A DNA stretch of 64,000 nt from positions 1 to 64,000 of the forward strand of contig NZ_JACHCR010000025.1 in the NCBI RefSeq assembly GCF_014205845.1, given 5' to 3'. The first letter of the stretch is position 1, and each line of letters starts with the position of its first letter. A model generated the notes under the pieces. The model did no database searches and was not told where the DNA came from. It saw only the letters and a list, made by a program, of their open reading frames with translations. The translations under genes were made by a program, and so were the position numbers. Positions 25,521-34,819 of the stretch are shown here, in pieces. This DNA is from Mucilaginibacter cryoferens. GTDB lineage: Bacteria; Bacteroidota; Bacteroidia; Sphingobacteriales; Sphingobacteriaceae.

Positions 25521-26657
25521 ATGAAAATAGCTTTAATAACCGGTATTACGGGGCAGGATGGTGCATACTTAGCCGAGTTTTTATTGAAAAAGGGCTATGA
25601 GGTACATGGTGTTAAAAGGCGTTCTTCTTTATTCAACACCGATAGGATAGATCATTTATACAATGATCCGCACGAACCCAACGTTAAATTTAAGCTTCAT
25701 TACGGCGATCTTACCGATTCTACCAATCTCATCAGGCTGATACAGGAAGTACAACCCGATGAAATTTATAACCTGGCAGCGCAAAGCCATGTTAAGGTTA
25801 GTTTTGATACCCCCGAATATACTGCCAACGCCGATGGGATAGGTACACTGCGTATTTTAGAAGCCGTGCGCTTACTGGATCTTACCAAAAAAACAAAAAT
25901 ATACCAGGCATCTACATCAGAGCTTTATGGTTTGGTGCAGGCAGTGCCGCAAAGCGAAACAACACCGTTTTACCCGCGGTCGCCGTATGCGGTTGCTAAA
26001 ATGTATGGTTACTGGATAATTGTGAACTATCGCGAGGCCTACGGTATGTATGCCTGCAATGGCATTTTATTTAACCATGAAAGCCCTATCCGCGGCGAAA
26101 CTTTTGTAACCCGTAAAATTACCCGGGCAGCATCAAAAATTGCTTTAGGTTTGCAGGATTGTCTTTATGTAGGCAACCTATCGGCACAGCGCGATTGGGG
26201 GCATGCCAAAGATTATATTGAAGCCATGTGGCTGATGCTGCAACAAGATAAAGCCGAAGATTTTGTGATAGCTACAGGAGTAACAACTACAGTACGCGAT
26301 TTTATAAAAATGGCTTTTAACGAGTTGGGTATAGAAGTTGAATTTAGCGGCCGGGATGAGTACGAACGTGGCGTGATTATTGATATTGACGAGCAAAGGG
26401 CTTTGGAGCTTGGTCTTAACGTGGATGCTCTGCGATTTGGGCAAACTGTAGTTAAGGTGGATGCCAAGTACTTTAGACCAACGGAGGTTGATCTGTTAAT
26501 TGGCGATGCTACCAAGGCATTTGAAAAATTAGGATGGAAACCTAAGTATAATTTGCAGGCGCTGGTTACCGATATGATGCAATCAGACCTGCACCTGGTT
26601 AAAAAAGACGAGTATTTAAAAAAAGGTGGTTTTACCACACTCAATTATTTTGAATAG
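25521..26657 (+). CDS. gmd: GDP-mannose 4,6-dehydratase
   Basis: A 378-residue short-chain dehydrogenase/reductase that converts GDP-mannose to GDP-4-keto-6-deoxymannose, the precursor of GDP-fucose, GDP-rhamnose and related sugars. The NADP-binding motif is [11 protein letters not shown] near residue 8. The catalytic tyrosine and lysine lie in [31 protein letters not shown] is the usual GMD substrate region. The ATG at 25521 is preferred over the TTG immediately before it. No epimerase/reductase gene (fcl) follows; a barrel gene does. Upstream DNA (25362-25520) has only AT-rich repeats. Confidence 0.95.
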   Translation: MKIALITGITGQDGAYLAEFLLKKGYEVHGVKRRSSLFNTDRIDHLYNDPHEPNVKFKLHYGDLTDSTNLIRLIQEVQPDEIYNLAAQSHVKVSFDTPEYTANADGIGTLRILEAVRLLDLTKKTKIYQASTSELYGLVQAVPQSETTPFYPRSPYAVAKMYGYWIIVNYREAYGMYACNGILFNHESPIRGETFVTRKITRAASKIALGLQDCLYVGNLSAQRDWGHAKDYIEAMWLMLQQDKAEDFVIATGVTTTVRDFIKMAFNELGIEVEFSGRDEYERGVIIDIDEQRALELGLNVDALRFGQTVVKVDAKYFRPTEVDLLIGDATKAFEKLGWKPKYNLQALVTDMMQSDLHLVKKDEYLKKGGFTTLNYFE

Positions 26658-26686
26658 ACAAAAAAATTGATTTATCAATTCTATAT

Positions 26687-28276
26687 ATGAAGAAAATATT
26701 TACCAGCATTTTATTATTGATTTTAACAGGTGGGTTTGTAAAAGCTCAGTCTGATTATCAACCCTACTCGTACCAGTTTTATCAAAAGCTGAACGAGGAT
26801 GTATACTCTACCAAAACCAGTATACACAGTTCATTAAAACCATTTTTTGTTGATGATTCCTTATTGAAACATCATTACGATTCGTTGATGAACAACACAG
26901 GCGGTTTTAAAGGCAGGTTTTTTAACGAACACCAGATTGATGTTAAAAAAGGGAATAATACTTTTTACGCCGATCTGCTGCCCGATTTTAACCTGAGCCG
27001 CGATTTTTCTGGCAAAAAGAACACCAGCTTTGGTTCATTAGGCTTACAGGTTGGCGGCACGTTGGGCAAGCAGCTTTCATTTAATATCAGTGCCTATGAT
27101 AATCGCGCGCAACTGCCCGAGTACCTGGCCACTTATACCAACCAAGTAGGAATTGTAAGAGGAGAAGCCTATGGCAGTTTATACGGCAGCGAATATCGTT
27201 GGTCGTACATTACGGGGGTGTTATCTTATACGCCGAGCAAATATTTAAACGTAACTGTTGGCCGCGATAAAACATTTATTGGGGATGGGTACCGGTCGGA
27301 ATTATTATCAGACTATGCATCGCCATACCCATTCTTCAAAGTAACGGCTACACTGGGTAGTGTGCGTTATATGGCCATGTGGGCTTATATGGACGATCCG
27401 CTATCTACCCGGGTGGATAATGGCGACAGGAAAAAATATGCGGTATTTCATTATTTAGATTGGAATGTGAGTAACCGTTTATCATTTGGCTTTTTTGATT
27501 CCATTATATGGGGAGCAAAGGACGATGATGGTCATCAGCGCGGTTTTGATTTTACTTACGCTAATCCCCTCATATTTTTAAGGCCTGTTGAAGCTTCAAA
27601 CGGTTCGCCGGATAATGCCTTGTTAGGTTTTACAGGGAAGTACAAAATAAGCGATGGCATTACAGCCTATGGTCAGTTTGCATTGGATGAGTTTGAAAGT
27701 AAAAATTTCTTTTCGAGCAATGGAAGCTCGCGTAATAAATATGGCTGGCAGTTTGGTTTCAGGGGTGCAAACCTGTTTACGGTTAAAGGCCTTAATTATT
27801 TAATTGAAACTAACAATGTTAAACCATACACCTATTCAGAACGCAGTTCGGTACAAAATTATGCCGATAACGGCGAGCCGCTGGCACATCCATGGGGTGC
27901 CAATTTTCGCGAGTTGGTTGGCTTGCTGAATTACTCGTACAAGAGGTTTGATTATAGTTTCGAAGCAGACTATGGTCACTATGGGTTGGATATTAACGGC
28001 GAAAATTATGGTAAAGATATCTATCAGCTGTATGTTGATCCTTCAAGGGCTTTTGGTAACTATACCGGCCAGGGTTTAACTACCAATATGGTTTTCTTTG
28101 AAGGTAAGGTAGCCTATCTCATTAACCCTAAATATAACCTGCGTATTGAGTTGGGCGGTTTGTATCGCACCGAAAAAAACAACCAGTTTAATGATAAAAC
28201 CAGCATGGTAACATTTGGTATCCGCAGCTCGTTCAGGAGCATGTATAATGATTTGGCAAGTTATAAGGCGCACTAA
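26687..28276 (+). CDS. RemB/Wzi-like outer-membrane barrel
   Basis: A 529-residue exported barrel protein with a signal peptide (MKKIFTSILLLILTGGFVKAQ). The mature part starts SDYQPYSYQFYQKLNEDVYST and has an initial extended region (about 22-110) followed by many amphipathic strands. The central GRDKTFIGDGYRSELLSDYASPYPFFK and RPVEASNGSPDNALLGFTGKY are typical of capsule-assembly Wzi-like and gliding protein RemB-like barrels in Bacteroidota. In Flavobacterium johnsoniae RemB is linked to gliding; in enterobacteria Wzi holds capsule polysaccharide at the surface. Being 29 bases after gmd supports a role with surface polysaccharide, but this is an inference. Confidence 0.65.
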   Translation: MKKIFTSILLLILTGGFVKAQSDYQPYSYQFYQKLNEDVYSTKTSIHSSLKPFFVDDSLLKHHYDSLMNNTGGFKGRFFNEHQIDVKKGNNTFYADLLPDFNLSRDFSGKKNTSFGSLGLQVGGTLGKQLSFNISAYDNRAQLPEYLATYTNQVGIVRGEAYGSLYGSEYRWSYITGVLSYTPSKYLNVTVGRDKTFIGDGYRSELLSDYASPYPFFKVTATLGSVRYMAMWAYMDDPLSTRVDNGDRKKYAVFHYLDWNVSNRLSFGFFDSIIWGAKDDDGHQRGFDFTYANPLIFLRPVEASNGSPDNALLGFTGKYKISDGITAYGQFALDEFESKNFFSSNGSSRNKYGWQFGFRGANLFTVKGLNYLIETNNVKPYTYSERSSVQNYADNGEPLAHPWGANFRELVGLLNYSYKRFDYSFEADYGHYGLDINGENYGKDIYQLYVDPSRAFGNYTGQGLTTNMVFFEGKVAYLINPKYNLRIELGGLYRTEKNNQFNDKTSMVTFGIRSSFRSMYNDLASYKAH

Positions 28277-28325
28277 TATTTGTGCTTTATTAACGGAGAT
28301 GTAAAAGAGCTTACATTGTTAAGTA

Positions 28326-28367
28326 GTAAAATCCAGGGGGGCTTGTTTAAGCGTTTCTGGATTTTAC
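28326..28367. terminator. Bidirectional terminator
   Basis: GTAAAATCCAG (28326-28336) and CTGGATTTTAC (28357-28367) form a perfect 11-bp stem, with an inner GCTT/AAGC pair in the loop. It lies between the barrel gene and the convergent ABC permease gene, so it probably serves both. Confidence 0.75.
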
Positions 28368-28408
28368 TGTTTTAGGGCTGCCGATAAAAACGTTACCTAA
28401 ATAAATGT

Positions 28409-29986
28409 TTACAAGTGTCTGGATTGATAGCCCCTCATTGCAAAACTAATTAAGACTAAAAGGCTATTTAAACTTAAAACCACGGCTATATAGCCAACAT
28501 GGCTATCGTGTTTCATGGCGCCCAAATAGTCGGCAACAGGTATGGATTGTGTAAGGGCATACGTAAGCAAAAAGAACAAGATCTCGAATAGCTTTTTACC
28601 CTTGCTCACTATTCCCAGGCATACAGCCAACAGCACAATGCAGATAGCCCCGTTGACAATGTTAAAAATAGCGTAGCCATTGAGGGCGATCACATAACGT
28701 ACAATTAATGGGAGGGCCAGTACAATTGCCAAAATAACGCCGGCCAGTATCTGCGCGGGCAACATGCGTTGCAGGGGCTTGTAAGATGCATAAGTAAAAT
28801 AATGCAGCCGGTTAGTTTCTTCTTTGGTAGCCAACTCCGACCAGCGGGTTACTTGTAAAAACCATAGCACCGGCAATATATACAAGTGCGAAATAGCCAT
28901 TGGGGCGAACAGCATACTTGCAGATATGCCCACGATAACAAGCCAAAACCACTTGGAGCCTTTACGGATCAGTAACAGCAATTCGGTTTTGATGAACGGG
29001 AATATACCATAATTGGTAACCAAAGGAGGCATTAGCCCACGGTTGATACCTGTTGATGCAAATGCCAGAACAGCGGGCTGCTGTTCATGGGGTGATGATT
29101 TTTTCTTTTTACTCACCGCCTGTTTAAAATCAAAACGATGAAAGAAAAACGACGACAGGTAAACCAGGGCTATTGAAAAAAGGAGCCACAATACCCGGCT
29201 AAATAAAAGCAGGTTAGTTATTGTAATGCCGTTCCACTCAAAGGTTTTAAAGCCTAGTTTTTGATTGAAGATAAAGCCTAAGTTAACAGCATCAATATGT
29301 TCATGGAATTGGATGTTTATCTGGTTTTTGATGCTGCTTGTCATGGTGCGTACGCCAAATGGATCAATAATCACAGATAGCGTTTCATTCTTTTGTCCGT
29401 TTATATTGGCCATTAAAGCACCAAAAAAGAAAAAGAATATGATGTATTGCAGGATGCTTTTTCGCCCTAAAAAAACCTCGGCCAAAACTGCCAGTGAGGA
29501 TATAAAAAACATGGCCGGCATTACAAACAACAGGTATGGTATAATAAAGTTGCTGATGATAAAAGGCGAACCATTGGTACGCACAAAAAACATGATGATG
29601 CTAACTCCAAAAGTACAGCCGGCTATGGTAAGCAAAACCAGTAAATTACTGAGCATTTTACTGAGGAGGTATTCGAAATTAGTAATAGGTGTAGTGGCTA
29701 TAATTAGGCCAACTTCGGTATCTATGTCTTTTTTAATACCCCCGTTCACCAAAAAAAAGCCATATAAGGACAACATAATGGCGGTCATCATTCCCGAAAC
29801 ATAGCCTACCCAGGCCGAGTTGTAAATGCCTTTAAAACCAACAACGTTTAAAGTGGTGTACGATGCCGTAGGTGGCGGTACAAAAGAGTAAGCCGCGTAA
29901 AAAGTGATAGCCAACGTAATGAGAAAGGCATAGCTGCGTGTGCGTTGCAGGTAATCGGCTTTAATAATGCTGTAAATATATTTCAC
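28409..29986 (-). CDS. ABC transporter permease
   Basis: A 525-residue integral membrane protein with about twelve hydrophobic segments in two halves (roughly residues 20-265 and 340-520), separated by a basic cytoplasmic loop (KKKKSSPHEQQ, near 295). This is the layout of ABC-2 type permeases with duplicated domains. The motif DIDTEVGLIIATTPITNFEYLLSKM (about 86-110), between the second and third helices, is the coupling region found in these transporters. It is the partner of the ATPase gene 4 bases upstream. The substrate is unknown; such pairs in Bacteroidota are often of the multidrug or copper/NosY-like type. Confidence 0.88.
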   Translation of the reverse strand: MKYIYSIIKADYLQRTRSYAFLITLAITFYAAYSFVPPPTASYTTLNVVGFKGIYNSAWVGYVSGMMTAIMLSLYGFFLVNGGIKKDIDTEVGLIIATTPITNFEYLLSKMLSNLLVLLTIAGCTFGVSIIMFFVRTNGSPFIISNFIIPYLLFVMPAMFFISSLAVLAEVFLGRKSILQYIIFFFFFGALMANINGQKNETLSVIIDPFGVRTMTSSIKNQINIQFHEHIDAVNLGFIFNQKLGFKTFEWNGITITNLLLFSRVLWLLFSIALVYLSSFFFHRFDFKQAVSKKKKSSPHEQQPAVLAFASTGINRGLMPPLVTNYGIFPFIKTELLLLIRKGSKWFWLVIVGISASMLFAPMAISHLYILPVLWFLQVTRWSELATKEETNRLHYFTYASYKPLQRMLPAQILAGVILAIVLALPLIVRYVIALNGYAIFNIVNGAICIVLLAVCLGIVSKGKKLFEILFFLLTYALTQSIPVADYLGAMKHDSHVGYIAVVLSLNSLLVLISFAMRGYQSRHL

Positions 29987-29990
29987 CTGC

Positions 29991-30863
29991 TTAGCCGTTA
30001 TTTTGTGTTAAAAACAAATACGCATCTTCTAACGTAGCGTTTGCAGCAATGGCAGAGGGCTCGGGCTGGTTTGTTTTAACAATAAACCGTACCCTGGTTT
30101 TATCCTTTTGCCTGCCGGTATCAATAACCAGGTGTTTGGTACGGAGGGTTGCAACTTCATCATTGTTTACCAGTACTTCAAACACTTTGCCATTAACCAT
30201 TTTTATAATATCGGGTTGTGCTGCTTTGTTGAGCAACATGCCGTTTTTCATGATAGCTACTTCATCGGCAATAGTTTCAATATCTGATACGATGTGTGAT
30301 GAAAGGATGATGATACAGTCATCTGCCAGATCGGAGATCAGCTGGCGAAATCGTACCCGCTCTTCGGGGTCGAGGCCTACGGTTGGTTCATCAAATATCA
30401 GCACTTTAGGGTCGTTCAGCAACGCCTGGGCAATACCAATGCGTTGCTTCATTCCGCCGGAGTAGGTGCCAATGGGGCGTTTGGCATCTGCCGTTAAATT
30501 AACGGCTTCCAGTAGCATATCTATCCGCTTGCGTAAACTATTGCCGCCTACACCTTTCATGGCTGCTATGTACTCTAAAAATTCGTTAGCGTTAAGGTTA
30601 GGGTACACGCCAAAATCCTGCGGCAGGTAGCCAAGTATTTTGCGGATACGATCGGGATTGGCAACAATATCCTCCCCATCTAAAAATAAGGTGCCCTTTG
30701 TAGGTTTGCTGATGGTGGCGATGATCTTCATCAGCGTAGATTTACCCGCGCCATTGGGGCCAAGTAAACCCAATATGCCTTTTTCTATGGTGATAGAATA
30801 ATCGGTAAGCCCGGTTTTATGCCGGTTATATTGTTTGGTAAGATTTTTAATGACTAAGGACAT
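29991..30863 (-). CDS. ABC transporter ATP-binding protein
   Basis: A 290-residue ATPase of the ABC superfamily. Walker A is GPNGAGKSTLMKI, the Q-loop lies near LGYLPQDFGVYPN, the signature motif is YSGGMKQRIGIAQALL, Walker B is VLIFDEPTVGLDP, and the H-loop is IILSSHIVSDIE. The C-terminal part (about 225-290) is a short extension typical of CcmA/NatA-like exporter ATPases. It begins the two-gene minus-strand operon with the permease. Energises export across the inner membrane; substrate unknown. The RelE-type toxin gene ends 97 bases upstream. Confidence 0.93.
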   Translation of the reverse strand: MSLVIKNLTKQYNRHKTGLTDYSITIEKGILGLLGPNGAGKSTLMKIIATISKPTKGTLFLDGEDIVANPDRIRKILGYLPQDFGVYPNLNANEFLEYIAAMKGVGGNSLRKRIDMLLEAVNLTADAKRPIGTYSGGMKQRIGIAQALLNDPKVLIFDEPTVGLDPEERVRFRQLISDLADDCIIILSSHIVSDIETIADEVAIMKNGMLLNKAAQPDIIKMVNGKVFEVLVNNDEVATLRTKHLVIDTGRQKDKTRVRFIVKTNQPEPSAIAANATLEDAYLFLTQNNG

Positions 30864-30960
30864 AGGGGTGATTTTATGTCCTGTAAGATGCCCTGTATAG
30901 ATTTAAGTTACAGGGGGTGGTTAAAATACCTCCAATTATATAAAATCTAGATGCAAAGTT

Positions 30961-31290
30961 TTACTCTTCCGTAAAATCAAGAAGTCTGAGTATATCCTTA
31001 TCACTTATATTCGATTGTTCAGATTTGTCGTAGATAGACAAGAGATAGACATAGTTATCTTTAAGGGCAAAATACGTAATTACTCTCGCCCCTCCCGATT
31101 TTCCTTTTCCCTTGGATGATATTGCTAAACGTATTTTATAACAACCGTTTCCAATGGGTGTTCCTTTATTTGGTTCTATTCCAAGTTCGGCTATCAGTTC
31201 GGATAGATCTTTTTTAATCGATGGATATTTTTTTGCCAAATGTTTAAATTCCTTTTCAAAAGGAACAATAGTTAAAACTTTAAAGCTCAT
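30961..31290 (-). CDS. RelE/ParE-type toxin
   Basis: A 109-residue protein with the RelE/ParE fold pattern: FEKEFKHLAKKYPSIKKDL at the N-terminus, a central CYKIRLAISSKGKGKSGGARVI, then VYLLSIYDKSEQSNIS and a C-terminal helix. The arginine- and lysine-rich strand RLAISSKGKGKSGGAR is where RelE-family RNases have their catalytic basic residues. The overlapping upstream gene encodes its antitoxin (11 bases shared). Such toxins cleave ribosome-bound mRNA or inhibit gyrase; which applies is not shown. The pair sits directly behind dxs. Confidence 0.85.
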   Translation of the reverse strand: MSFKVLTIVPFEKEFKHLAKKYPSIKKDLSELIAELGIEPNKGTPIGNGCYKIRLAISSKGKGKSGGARVITYFALKDNYVYLLSIYDKSEQSNISDKDILRLLDFTEE

Positions 31291-31495
31291 TCAAAAAATC
31301 TTCTGCCGGGCGGCTTTTTAATTTTCCTGCTTTAATTTTTTCGACATTTTTAAACGCACTCTTTATTTTTTTTATTTCTTCAAAAAGTTCGGCATCCGGA
31401 GTAGAAAGTGTCGTTGCTTTTACGTATGAATGATTTTTGATCATTGCAATAAAGCTTTCTACTTTGCTATCGGCTATGTCAATTAATAATTTCAT
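31280..31495 (-). CDS. Antitoxin of RelE-type pair
   Basis: A 71-residue mainly helical protein (MKLLIDIADSKVESFIAMIK...). Its position directly upstream of a RelE-type toxin with an 11-base overlap is the standard order for type II antitoxins. The N-terminal half has the short-strand and amphipathic-helix character of RHH/PHD-like or other small antitoxins; the C-terminal KLKSRPAEDFLNEL is probably the toxin-binding tail. The family is not recognised with certainty. It begins 11 bases after the dxs stop codon on the same strand. Confidence 0.8.
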   Translation of the reverse strand: MKLLIDIADSKVESFIAMIKNHSYVKATTLSTPDAELFEEIKKIKSAFKNVEKIKAGKLKSRPAEDFLNEL

Positions 31496-31506
31496 ATGTA
31501 GTTGTT

Positions 31507-33444
31507 TTACGACGCTATCGTATGCGCATTTCTTTGAACTCCTAAGTTTTTAACCTGCGTGGCTATGCCATCGGCATCAAAACCACATTCGGCCCAAAGT
31601 TCGGGTTGTTCGCCGTGTTCTACTATCCGGTCTGGTATGCCAAGGCGTTTTACCTGAGTTTTCTGATAGCCATTATCGGCCATAAACTCCAGTATTGCAC
31701 TGCCCATGCCACCTTCAAGGCAGCCATCTTCTACGGTGATCACCTTATCAAACTTTTTAAATACCTCGTGCAGTAATGCTTCGTCAAGGGGTTTCACAAA
31801 ACGCAGATCGTAGTGGGCAGGGTAGTAGCCTTCGGCATTTAGCGCAGCAGTAGCTTTTACTACCTCGTTGCCTATAGCACCAATTGATATAATGGCTACA
31901 TCTTCGCCGTCGCAAATTTTACGGCCTTTACCTACGGGTATGGCTTTAAATGGGCGCTGCCAGTCTACCATAACACCGTTGCCACGTGGGTAACGGATAA
32001 CAAACGGACCCATATCATCCTGCTGGGCAGTATACATGAGGTTACGGAGTTCTTCTTCATTCATTGGTGCGGATACCGTCATATTCGGGATACAACGCAT
32101 ATAGGCAAGGTCATAAGCGCCGTGATGTGTTGGTCCGTCGGCACCGGCAAAGCCGGCACGGTCAAGGCAAAGCACTACGTTTAGCTTTTGTATAGCCACG
32201 TCATGTATTACCTGGTCATAAGCCCTTTGCATAAAGCTGGAGTAGATGTTACAGAAAGGTATTAACCCCTGCGTGGCTAACCCGGCCGAGAAAGTTACGG
32301 CATGCTGTTCGGCAATACCTACGTCAAAAGCGCGGTTTGGCATGGCCTTCATCATCAGGTTTAATGAACAACCCGAAGGCATGGCAGGCGTGATCCCCAT
32401 TATTTTAGGGTTCTGCTCGGCCAGTTCAATAATGCTGTGGCCAAAAACATCCTGATATTTTGGAGGTTGCGGCTTATCGTATTTTGCTTTTTTTATCTCG
32501 CCGGTTATCTTATCAAACAAACCGGGAGCATGCCACTTGGTTTGATCCTTTTCGGCAAGGGCGTAGCCTTTACCTTTGGTAGTAACGCAGTGTAATATTT
32601 TAGGACCCGGAATATCGCGCAGGTCTTTTAAGACTTTAACCAGGTGGTTTACATCATGACCGTCAATGGGGCCAAAGTACCTGAATTTTAAAGCTTCGAA
32701 AAAGTTGCTGCGTTTAAGAAGGGTGCCTTTTATGCTTTTCTCTAATTTTTGAGCAATCTTAAATGCATCCGGACCAATGGCCGATAGTTTGGCCAGCACG
32801 TGTGCAATATCATCTCTAAACCTGTTGTACGGTTTAGATGTGGTGATATCTGTAAGATATTCTTTCAAAGCGCCTACGTTAGGATCGATAGACATGTTAT
32901 TGTCATTCAATATCACCAACAGGTTGGAGTTTTCGATACCCGCATGGTTTAATGCTTCAAAGGCCATACCGGCTGTCATGGCGCCATCGCCAATAACGGC
33001 AACGTGCTGCCTGTCGGTTTCGCCTTTATAATGCGATGCAACGGCCATGCCTAAGGCCACAGATATAGAGGTAGAAGAATGCCCAACGCCAAAGGTGTCG
33101 TACTCGCTTTCAGATCGTTTTGGAAAGCCGCTGAGGCCTTTATAAATACGGTTGGTATGGAAATCTTCGCGGCGGCCGGTAAGTATTTTATGGCCGTAAG
33201 CCTGGTGCCCAACATCCCAAACTAATTGGTCGTAAGGGGTATTTAATACGTATTGTAATGCAACGGTAAGCTCAACAACACCCAGGCTGGCGGCGAAATG
33301 GCCGCCATTTACCGATACTACATCAATGATGTACTGGCGCAGTTCCTGGCAAACTTTCTCAAGTTGGTCTTCACTAAGTTGCTTTAAATCAGAAGGGTAA
33401 TTTATTTTAGATAATAAATCTCCGGCCGGTACCTGCATAGACAT
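31507..33444 (-). CDS. dxs: 1-deoxy-D-xylulose-5-phosphate synthase
   Basis: A 645-residue thiamine-diphosphate enzyme joining pyruvate and glyceraldehyde 3-phosphate, the first step of the MEP isoprenoid pathway. The ThDP motif is [18 protein letters not shown]...NDNN. The catalytic glutamate region is [10 protein letters not shown], with the phosphate-binding [10 protein letters not shown] in the middle domain. The C-terminal transketolase domain carries [16 protein letters not shown]. Length is normal. It starts at 33444 and its upstream region is shared with the divergent scpA. The toxin-antitoxin genes follow so closely that they may be co-transcribed. Confidence 0.96.
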   Translation of the reverse strand: MSMQVPAGDLLSKINYPSDLKQLSEDQLEKVCQELRQYIIDVVSVNGGHFAASLGVVELTVALQYVLNTPYDQLVWDVGHQAYGHKILTGRREDFHTNRIYKGLSGFPKRSESEYDTFGVGHSSTSISVALGMAVASHYKGETDRQHVAVIGDGAMTAGMAFEALNHAGIENSNLLVILNDNNMSIDPNVGALKEYLTDITTSKPYNRFRDDIAHVLAKLSAIGPDAFKIAQKLEKSIKGTLLKRSNFFEALKFRYFGPIDGHDVNHLVKVLKDLRDIPGPKILHCVTTKGKGYALAEKDQTKWHAPGLFDKITGEIKKAKYDKPQPPKYQDVFGHSIIELAEQNPKIMGITPAMPSGCSLNLMMKAMPNRAFDVGIAEQHAVTFSAGLATQGLIPFCNIYSSFMQRAYDQVIHDVAIQKLNVVLCLDRAGFAGADGPTHHGAYDLAYMRCIPNMTVSAPMNEEELRNLMYTAQQDDMGPFVIRYPRGNGVMVDWQRPFKAIPVGKGRKICDGEDVAIISIGAIGNEVVKATAALNAEGYYPAHYDLRFVKPLDEALLHEVFKKFDKVITVEDGCLEGGMGSAILEFMADNGYQKTQVKRLGIPDRIVEHGEQPELWAECGFDADGIATQVKNLGVQRNAHTIAS

Positions 33445-33528
33445 TTGTAAGGGTATTTAACTTACAAAGTAAACTAAATATTTATAAATAAAGGACATCG
33501 ATTTGTATTAAAATAGAGTTGGGAGGTA

Positions 33529-33609
33529 AGAATCAAGAATTAACACAAAGCCATCTTTCCATTTTATAGAGACTTTTCCAAAAAATGTTGACTCTTGATT
33601 CTTGATTCT
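33529..33609. repeat. 12-bp inverted repeat with repeated phrases
   Basis: AGAATCAAGAAT (33529-33540) is complementary to ATTCTTGATTCT (33598-33609). The right side is embedded in reiterated phrases (GACTCTTGATTCTTGATTCT). It lies in the gap between dxs and scpA. Confidence 0.6.
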
Positions 33610-33642
33610 CGACTCTCCTTCCCTATTTTTACAGGCATAGAT

Positions 33643-34389
33643 ATGATCGACGACAGCTTTGCCATAAAATTACCCCAGTTTGAAGGTCCGTTTGATTTGC
33701 TGTTGTTTTTTATAGAACGCGATGAACTGGATATTCACGATATTCCCATTGCCAAAATTGCCGACGATTTTCTGAACTATATTCACCAGATGACCAGCCT
33801 TAACATGGAGCTGGCCAGCGAGTTTATATTCGTTGCGGCCACCCTGATGCGTATTAAAGCCAAAATGCTGTTGCCCCGTTACGAGACCGAGAATGGAGCC
33901 GATGATACAGATACCAAGGAGAACCTGATACGCAAGCTGATAGAATACAAAAAGTTTAAGGAGCTGTGCGATGAGTTGCGCCCTTACGAGGACGAACGCT
34001 TTAAGCAGGAAAAGCGCGGTAATATTAAACACGACCTGGAGCAGGTAGAAAAAGTGGTACTTCCCGGCGAAGAACTATCAGAAATAAGTCTTTACAAACT
34101 TATGATGGTACACGACCGCCTGATGCGCAATTACATTAACCGCAGTGAAGAAGTAAAGCACACCGTAGTACAATATCCCTACACTATAGAAAAACAAAAA
34201 CAGGCCGTTGCCGATCTGCTCAAGATCAATAAAATGCTCGATTTTAAGGCGCTGGCCCGGGAGTCGGAAAACAAGGTGCATTTTGTATACAACTTTTTGG
34301 CCGTGCTGGAAATGCTGCAACAAGAGCTTATTGATATACAAATAGGGTTGGGGTACAATAACTTTTGGATATCGCCGAAGGAGATATAA
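33643..34389 (+). CDS. scpA: Segregation/condensation protein A
   Basis: A 248-residue kleisin subunit of the SMC-ScpAB condensin complex. The N-terminal SMC-head-binding part is FEGPFDLLLFFIERDELDIHDIPIAKIADDFLNYI; the C-terminal winged-helix end includes FVYNFLAVLEMLQQELIDIQ. The ATG at 33643 is chosen because the upstream in-frame open stretch from 33595 reads through the repeat phrases. scpB is not in this window. The orphan antitoxin-like gene follows by 22 bases. Confidence 0.95.
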   Translation: MIDDSFAIKLPQFEGPFDLLLFFIERDELDIHDIPIAKIADDFLNYIHQMTSLNMELASEFIFVAATLMRIKAKMLLPRYETENGADDTDTKENLIRKLIEYKKFKELCDELRPYEDERFKQEKRGNIKHDLEQVEKVVLPGEELSEISLYKLMMVHDRLMRNYINRSEEVKHTVVQYPYTIEKQKQAVADLLKINKMLDFKALARESENKVHFVYNFLAVLEMLQQELIDIQIGLGYNNFWISPKEI

Positions 34390-34393
34390 TAAT

Positions 34394-34775
34394 AGATGTG
34401 AGATTTGAGATATGAGACAGAAAGGAAAGCATAATGCTGTTGAAATAAAATCATCAGCTAATTTATCCGAAGGCGATTTCTGGGCCGATATTCCTGAAGA
34501 AATTAAGCAGGCTATTCAAAAAGCTAAAGATCAACTTGATCGGGAAGAAGGAATATCTCATGCTCAGGTAATGGTTATGGCAAAAGCTCGCTTTCTCGAC
34601 AAATAGAGTGCGCCGGAGTTTTTTTAATCAACGCTTATACATTGTTAGTATGCGAGATGGGTTTATAACAAAAACTTATTGGTTATAAGTGTCTGAACAG
34701 CAAATTATATTGGGTTGGTTTTTGTGTAAGTAAAATCTCAAATTACTTCCCTCTCAAATCTCAAATCTCACATCT
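34394..34775. repeat. 24-bp inverted repeat enclosing antitoxin gene
   Basis: Arms at 34394-34417 and 34752-34775 are reverse complements at 23 of 24 positions (AGATGTGAGATTTGAGATAT... against ...ATCTCAAATCTCACATCT). The interval is 334 bp and holds the gene 34412-34606 and a gene-free AT-rich tail. The start codon of the gene lies inside the left arm. The arms are made of short repeated words (GAGATTTGAGA). No transposase is inside. Confidence 0.75.
34412..34606 (+). CDS. Orphan antitoxin-like small protein
   Basis: A 64-residue protein with a charged middle (IPEEIKQAIQKAKDQLDREEGISHAQVMVMAKARFL). The phrase ISHAQVMxxAKARF resembles C-terminal ends of small Bacteroidota antitoxins of ParE-type systems (addiction module component). 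No toxin gene follows; the next 200 bases are AT-rich and gene-free, and glyA comes after. It starts 22 bases after the scpA stop, within the left arm of a 24-bp inverted repeat. Likely an orphan antitoxin or a remnant of a pair. Expression and function are not known. Confidence 0.6.
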   Translation: MRQKGKHNAVEIKSSANLSEGDFWADIPEEIKQAIQKAKDQLDREEGISHAQVMVMAKARFLDK

Positions 34776-34819
34776 CAAATCTATCTTTTTAGCTAACTTA
34801 GCGCCGTTAAAAACACACA

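Noticed and set aside
33595..33642. Upstream in-frame start for ScpA
   Set aside because: The added 16 codons read through the GATTCTTGATTC phrase repeats, and homologues begin near the ATG at 33643.
34394..34775. Insertion sequence around the antitoxin-like gene
   Set aside because: The inverted repeats lack a transposase, and there is no evident target-site duplication. It is reported as a repeat only.
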